From an uncultured Opitutia bacterium (GTDB lineage Bacteria > Verrucomicrobiota > Verrucomicrobiia > Opitutales > Opitutaceae): a DNA stretch of 8,120 bases. Positions 5,953 through 8,120 of this stretch are shown piece after piece. The position numbers were made by a program, and so were the translations under genes. The stretch is from assembly GCA_937952235.1 (NCBI GenBank), contig CALFZM010000078.1, positions 1-8,120 on the forward strand, in the 5' to 3' direction. The notes beneath the pieces are model-generated. The model made no database searches. It saw only the letters and a list, made by a program, of their open reading frames with translations, and was not told the origin of the DNA. The stretch's first letter is position 1; each line of letters begins with the position of its first letter.

Positions 5953-5958
5953 GTCTTC
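5916..5958 (+). terminator. Strong Rho-independent terminator
   Basis: AAACCGACCT (5923-5932) and AGGTCGGTTT (5939-5948) form a perfect 10-bp stem around a 6-nt loop (GATGCC), with seven T from 5946 to 5952. GAAGAC (5916-5921) and GTCTTC (5953-5958) can add an outer 6-bp helix around the T-run. This is the only canonical intrinsic terminator I found in the window. It ends whatever is transcribed from 5745 onward, or from DUF3500, and precedes the ORF at 5999 by 40 bp. Confidence 0.88.
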
Positions 5959-5998
5959 AGCCTGAGGCGCGATCAGTCCCCCACGTCCATCAAGCCAC

Positions 5999-6256
5999 AT
6001 GCACTCCGTCGCCGCCCTTCCTGGTATCCGCGTCCGCGCGGAAAACCCGAACCATCACCTGTGGAACAATCATGGCACCTGGTTCCTCCACTACACGGTG
6101 CATCCGACGCCGTTCACCAAAGAGCGGATTCGGCGCTCGCTGGGCACCAAGGACGTCCGGGTCGCCCGCGAACGCCGGGACGCATTCTTCGCCGGGCTGG
6201 CGTCCGACGCGGCGAAACCCGCCGGCACGGTGCTCCGCAAGGAATTCGCCGCCTGA
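5999..6256 (+). CDS. Small protein resembling a tyrosine-integrase N-terminal (arm-type) segment
   Basis: The ORF has 85 residues from an ATG at 5999 with no clear Shine-Dalgarno. The central part, NNHGTWFLHYTVHPTPFTKERIRRSLGTKDVRVARERRD (about 23-61, shown in pieces: HGTWFLHYTV, RIRRSLGTKD, VARERRD), follows the layout of the N-terminal DNA-binding part of tyrosine recombinases: a W-x-L/V-x-Y/F-x-V strand, a basic RxRRSLGTKD turn, then an alanine/arginine helix that starts the core-binding domain. The catalytic domain (R...HxxR...Y) is missing, and the frame ends 20 bp before copy 2 of the three-armed repeat. It may be a stand-alone small DNA-binding protein or a remnant of an integrase. Basic residues dominate, which fits nucleic-acid binding. 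It follows a terminator and a candidate structured RNA. The family call is from memory and is moderate at best. Confidence 0.6.
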   Translation: MHSVAALPGIRVRAENPNHHLWNNHGTWFLHYTVHPTPFTKERIRRSLGTKDVRVARERRDAFFAGLASDAAKPAGTVLRKEFAA

Positions 6257-6275
6257 GCCGGACGCATGCCGTTGA

Positions 6276-6355
6276 GGTGGAGCCGCCCGTCCCCAGGCGG
6301 CTGACGTGCGACGGACCGGTCCGCAGCGGCTCGAGGACAAGCCGCTCCACCGTTC
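6276..6355 (-). repeat. 80-bp three-armed palindromic repeat, copy 2
   Basis: This is the reverse-oriented partner of 1374-1453 (76/80 identical). Read on the minus strand, the closing stem GGTGG/CCACC encloses arm 1 AGCGGCTT/GAGCCGCT with loop GTCCTC, the palindrome CGGACCGGTCCG, and arm 3 AGCCGCCT/GGGCGGCT with loop GGGGAC; arms 1 and 3 each contain one G-T wobble. It fills most of the 110-bp gap between the small ORF ending at 6256 and the convergent gene ending at 6367. A further hairpin abuts it at 6347-6365. Confidence 0.85.
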
Positions 6356-6365
6356 AGCGCGGTGG
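6347..6365. other. Hairpin at the 3' end of the ATP-grasp-like gene
   Basis: CCACCG (6347-6352) pairs with CGGTGG (6360-6365) around a 7-nt loop, and on the plus strand TTT follows directly. Its left arm overlaps the edge of repeat copy 2, so it competes with the repeat's closing stem. It could help end plus-strand transcription from the small ORF, but the T-run is too short for confidence. Confidence 0.35.
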
Positions 6366-6366
6366 T

Positions 6367-7842
6367 TTACGGCCCGTGGGGGAGGATCGCACACGGGAGC
6401 AGGGCGGCGTCCTGCATGCCGTGGATGATCTTCTTGTCGGGCGGGCAAAAGGTCGCCAGCGCGCCCGAGAGGCGCGGTTTGCCCTCCACCAAGAAATAGT
6501 AAGGGCACAAGCGCAGCCGGCCGGCCTGAACCTGCACGGACGGCTGGCTCCCTTCGTCCGGAGCGGGCGCGTACACGGGATGCTCGAGCCGGCGGGGTTT
6601 GCGGTAAGCCTGGAGCACGTGAAGATTGGCGGGCGCGAGGGCGATCGCCCGGGCGATGCCTTCCTGCCATTCCTCGCGCGAGCAGTCGCTCCCGAGGACC
6701 ACGCTGCGTGCGCCCCACGCAGTTTCGTGATAGCCGCTGATCTTGATGATCAGCTCCCGCTCCTTCTGTGAAGCCTGGGCCAGTCCGGCCCAGTCGTGCA
6801 ACGCGCGCCCGCCGGCCTTCGGCCCGTCGAGCACCGCCCCGGGCGGCAGGGGCGCGGGGTCCATCACCCACGAGGCCGGAATCAAGCCCCGCAGCAGCTT
6901 GAGCGTACGGCTGCTCAGCGCCTCGGCCCAGTAATCCTGGAGCAGGTGGTGATGGAAAAGGGCCAGGGCCAGCTTTTCCTCCTGAAATGGCCGCATCGGC
7001 GGCGCGATCGCGACCTCACCGGCGGCCCACGCCTCGAAGATGAATTTCTGCGTGCGGATGTTCTCGAGGTCGAAGAGCTCGAAGAAGCGATAGATGATGT
7101 CGATCTTCTCCGGATTGCCCTCGACGTCGAAGAAGAGCGCGTTCTCGAGCGGAAAGATGTCCTCCGGACGCAGGCAGAAGACCCGTTTGCCCTGGAGTTG
7201 CAGCTCGTGGGCGAGCCACTGCATTTCCGGCCGGTAGGTGGCGGCTTCGTCGCTGACCACGAGGGCGACCAGCGGGTTGCGCTCGGCCGGCCGCAGCGCC
7301 GCGAGCGCCGCGTGGAAGTTCCGGACCATCGCATCGTCGGCGCCCAGAATCGACGAGGGCGCCGCGTTGCCCCGGCCCGTTTCGGCGGGCGCGGCCAGGC
7401 CGCCCGGCGGCTGGCCCGACGCGTAAAGCCGGTTGAGAAACGCCGTCAGCCCGATGCCACCCGGTACCGAATCCAGCTCCGTGAGGACGAAACCCTCGTC
7501 GGTCAGCAACAGGTCCGGACGCAGCACCAGGGGAAACGCGCCGCGATTTCGCGCGTCGCGTGCGTGCTCGACGAGGCCCGCCGGTTTCCCCCGATCGAGG
7601 TAATCGGCGACCCAGGGCGCGAGCAGCGGCTTGTTCCGCAGCAGGTTCTTCCCCGCCGCGGAACGCAGGTACAGCGCCTCCAGCGCCTGGTGGAACTCGA
7701 AGCAGGCGACGCCGATCGCGTCGAGGTGCTCCACCTGGTCCCGGCTCAGCGGCCAGGGCTCCGGCGACAGGCGCCACGTCTTGTCCTCGAACAGCGGCTG
7801 CGCGGACAACGCGGAGCGGAGGGCGGCGTGGGAGACGGGCAT
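6367..7842 (-). CDS. Putative circularly permuted ATP-grasp family protein
   Basis: The frame gives 491 residues from an ATG at 7842, with no signal peptide or membrane segment, so the protein is probably cytoplasmic. Several blocks resemble circularly permuted ATP-grasp enzymes (glutathionylspermidine-synthase-like): LRPDLLLTDEGFVLTELDSVPGG (about 107-129, the acidic ELxSxPGG turn), IIYRFFELFDL (249-259), PPMRPFQEEKLALAL (281-295), and IIKISGYHETAWGARSVVLG (365-384, in pieces KISGYHET and WGARSVVLG), the last looking like a nucleotide-binding Lys strand plus glycine-containing loop. The C-terminal QAYRKPRR and PYYFLVEGKPRLSG also fit such a fold. Family members join an amino group to a carboxylate using ATP, but no substrate can be named here. 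It stands between prfB (101-bp gap) and repeat copy 2, with no biosynthetic partner gene in view. The start has no Shine-Dalgarno. Confidence 0.6.
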   Translation of the reverse strand: MPVSHAALRSALSAQPLFEDKTWRLSPEPWPLSRDQVEHLDAIGVACFEFHQALEALYLRSAAGKNLLRNKPLLAPWVADYLDRGKPAGLVEHARDARNRGAFPLVLRPDLLLTDEGFVLTELDSVPGGIGLTAFLNRLYASGQPPGGLAAPAETGRGNAAPSSILGADDAMVRNFHAALAALRPAERNPLVALVVSDEAATYRPEMQWLAHELQLQGKRVFCLRPEDIFPLENALFFDVEGNPEKIDIIYRFFELFDLENIRTQKFIFEAWAAGEVAIAPPMRPFQEEKLALALFHHHLLQDYWAEALSSRTLKLLRGLIPASWVMDPAPLPPGAVLDGPKAGGRALHDWAGLAQASQKERELIIKISGYHETAWGARSVVLGSDCSREEWQEGIARAIALAPANLHVLQAYRKPRRLEHPVYAPAPDEGSQPSVQVQAGRLRLCPYYFLVEGKPRLSGALATFCPPDKKIIHGMQDAALLPCAILPHGP

Positions 7843-7905
7843 GGCACGAAGAGGGATGCTCGGGAGCCGGAGAAGTGGGACCGTGAGGGCTGGAATACGG
7901 GCGCT

Positions 7906-7924
7906 GCCGGCGCCAGGCGCCGGC
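7906..7924 (-). terminator. GC-rich perfect hairpin after prfB
   Basis: GCCGGCGCC (7906-7914) and GGCGCCGGC (7916-7924) form a perfect 9-bp palindrome around a single A, 19 bp past the prfB stop on the minus strand. No U-run follows, so termination here would be non-canonical; it may instead protect the 3' end. It is the only clear structure in the 101-bp gap to the next gene. Confidence 0.4.
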
Positions 7925-7943
7925 CCGCCCCGGCGCTCCCCTC

Positions 7944-8120
7944 CTATTCCTCCATCTGGATGTCCTTGTTGCGGTGCCGCGGGCAGCCGGCGCGGAGCCA
8001 GGCGTTGACGAAGCGGTCGAGGTCGCCATCGAGCACGCCCTGGGTGTCGCTCGTGCTCACGCCGGTGCGGAGGTCCTTGACCATCTGATACGGCTGGAGG
8101 ACGTAGCTGCGGATCTGGCT
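7944..8120 (-). CDS. prfB: Peptide chain release factor 2, C-terminal end (5' truncated)
   Basis: RF2 recognises UGA and UAA stop codons and triggers peptide release. Only the last 58 residues are in the window, ending in TAG. SQIRSYVLQPYQMVKDLRTGV is the RF2 version of the segment that follows the GGQ domain (RF1 has a different ERIRTYNF-like sequence here), and TQGVLDGDLDRFVNAWLR matches the family C-terminus. About 15 extra residues follow (AGCPRHRNKDIQMEE), a basic-then-acidic tail absent from E. coli RF2. The GGQ loop, the stop-codon-reading SPF motif and any programmed frameshift site lie outside the window, so autoregulation cannot be assessed. Confidence 0.93.
   Translation of the reverse strand, partial: SQIRSYVLQPYQMVKDLRTGVSTSDTQGVLDGDLDRFVNAWLRAGCPRHRNKDIQMEE

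Noticed and set aside
6796..8088. Plus-strand open frame (430 codons) across the ATP-grasp-like gene and prfB
   Set aside because: It crosses two convincing minus-strand genes and an intergenic hairpin, and its product is Arg/Gly-rich without motifs.

Overview
The window is GC-rich chromosomal DNA, densely packed with housekeeping and envelope genes on both strands. The protein types point to Verrucomicrobiota, probably an Opitutus-like lineage: a ClpP with an acidic head, an IF3 with long tails, DUF3500, and a prfB with a C-terminal tail. That assignment is inferred from remembered family resemblance, not from a search. No prophage, CRISPR array, complete insertion sequence, rRNA or tRNA is visible.

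Layout from left to right: the 3' end of a Deg/HtrA-type protein (2-466, +); clpP (524-1168, +); a roughly 400-bp convergent gap full of inverted repeats (1169-1564); then four minus-strand genes, namely crcB/fluC (1565-1939), a zinc N-acetylmuramoyl-L-alanine amidase (1969-3096), infC (3258-3956) and an A-type Fe-S carrier of the IscA/ErpA family (4124-4546). A divergent secreted DUF3500 protein follows (4662-5684, +). A 314-bp gap comes next, holding a candidate structured RNA that ends in a strong intrinsic terminator (5745-5952). After it lie a small integrase-N-terminus-like ORF (5999-6256, +), a 491-residue putative circularly permuted ATP-grasp protein (6367-7842, -) and the 3' end of prfB (7944-8120, -).

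The genes do not form one pathway. Plausible links are local. The amidase and crcB are 29 bp apart and probably share a transcript. The Fe-S carrier, infC, the amidase and crcB run in one direction, but gaps of 161-167 bp suggest separate promoters or read-through. clpP and the Deg-type protein are both protein quality-control genes on the same strand.

The most unusual content is non-coding. An 80-bp element occurs twice in opposite orientations (1374-1453 and 6276-6355, 76/80 identical), each time in a gap between convergent genes. It can fold into a three-armed structure whose two outer loops are complementary. The second copy lies about 20 bp after the small integrase-like ORF, which itself follows the candidate structured RNA. 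Almost none of the genes has a recognisable Shine-Dalgarno sequence.
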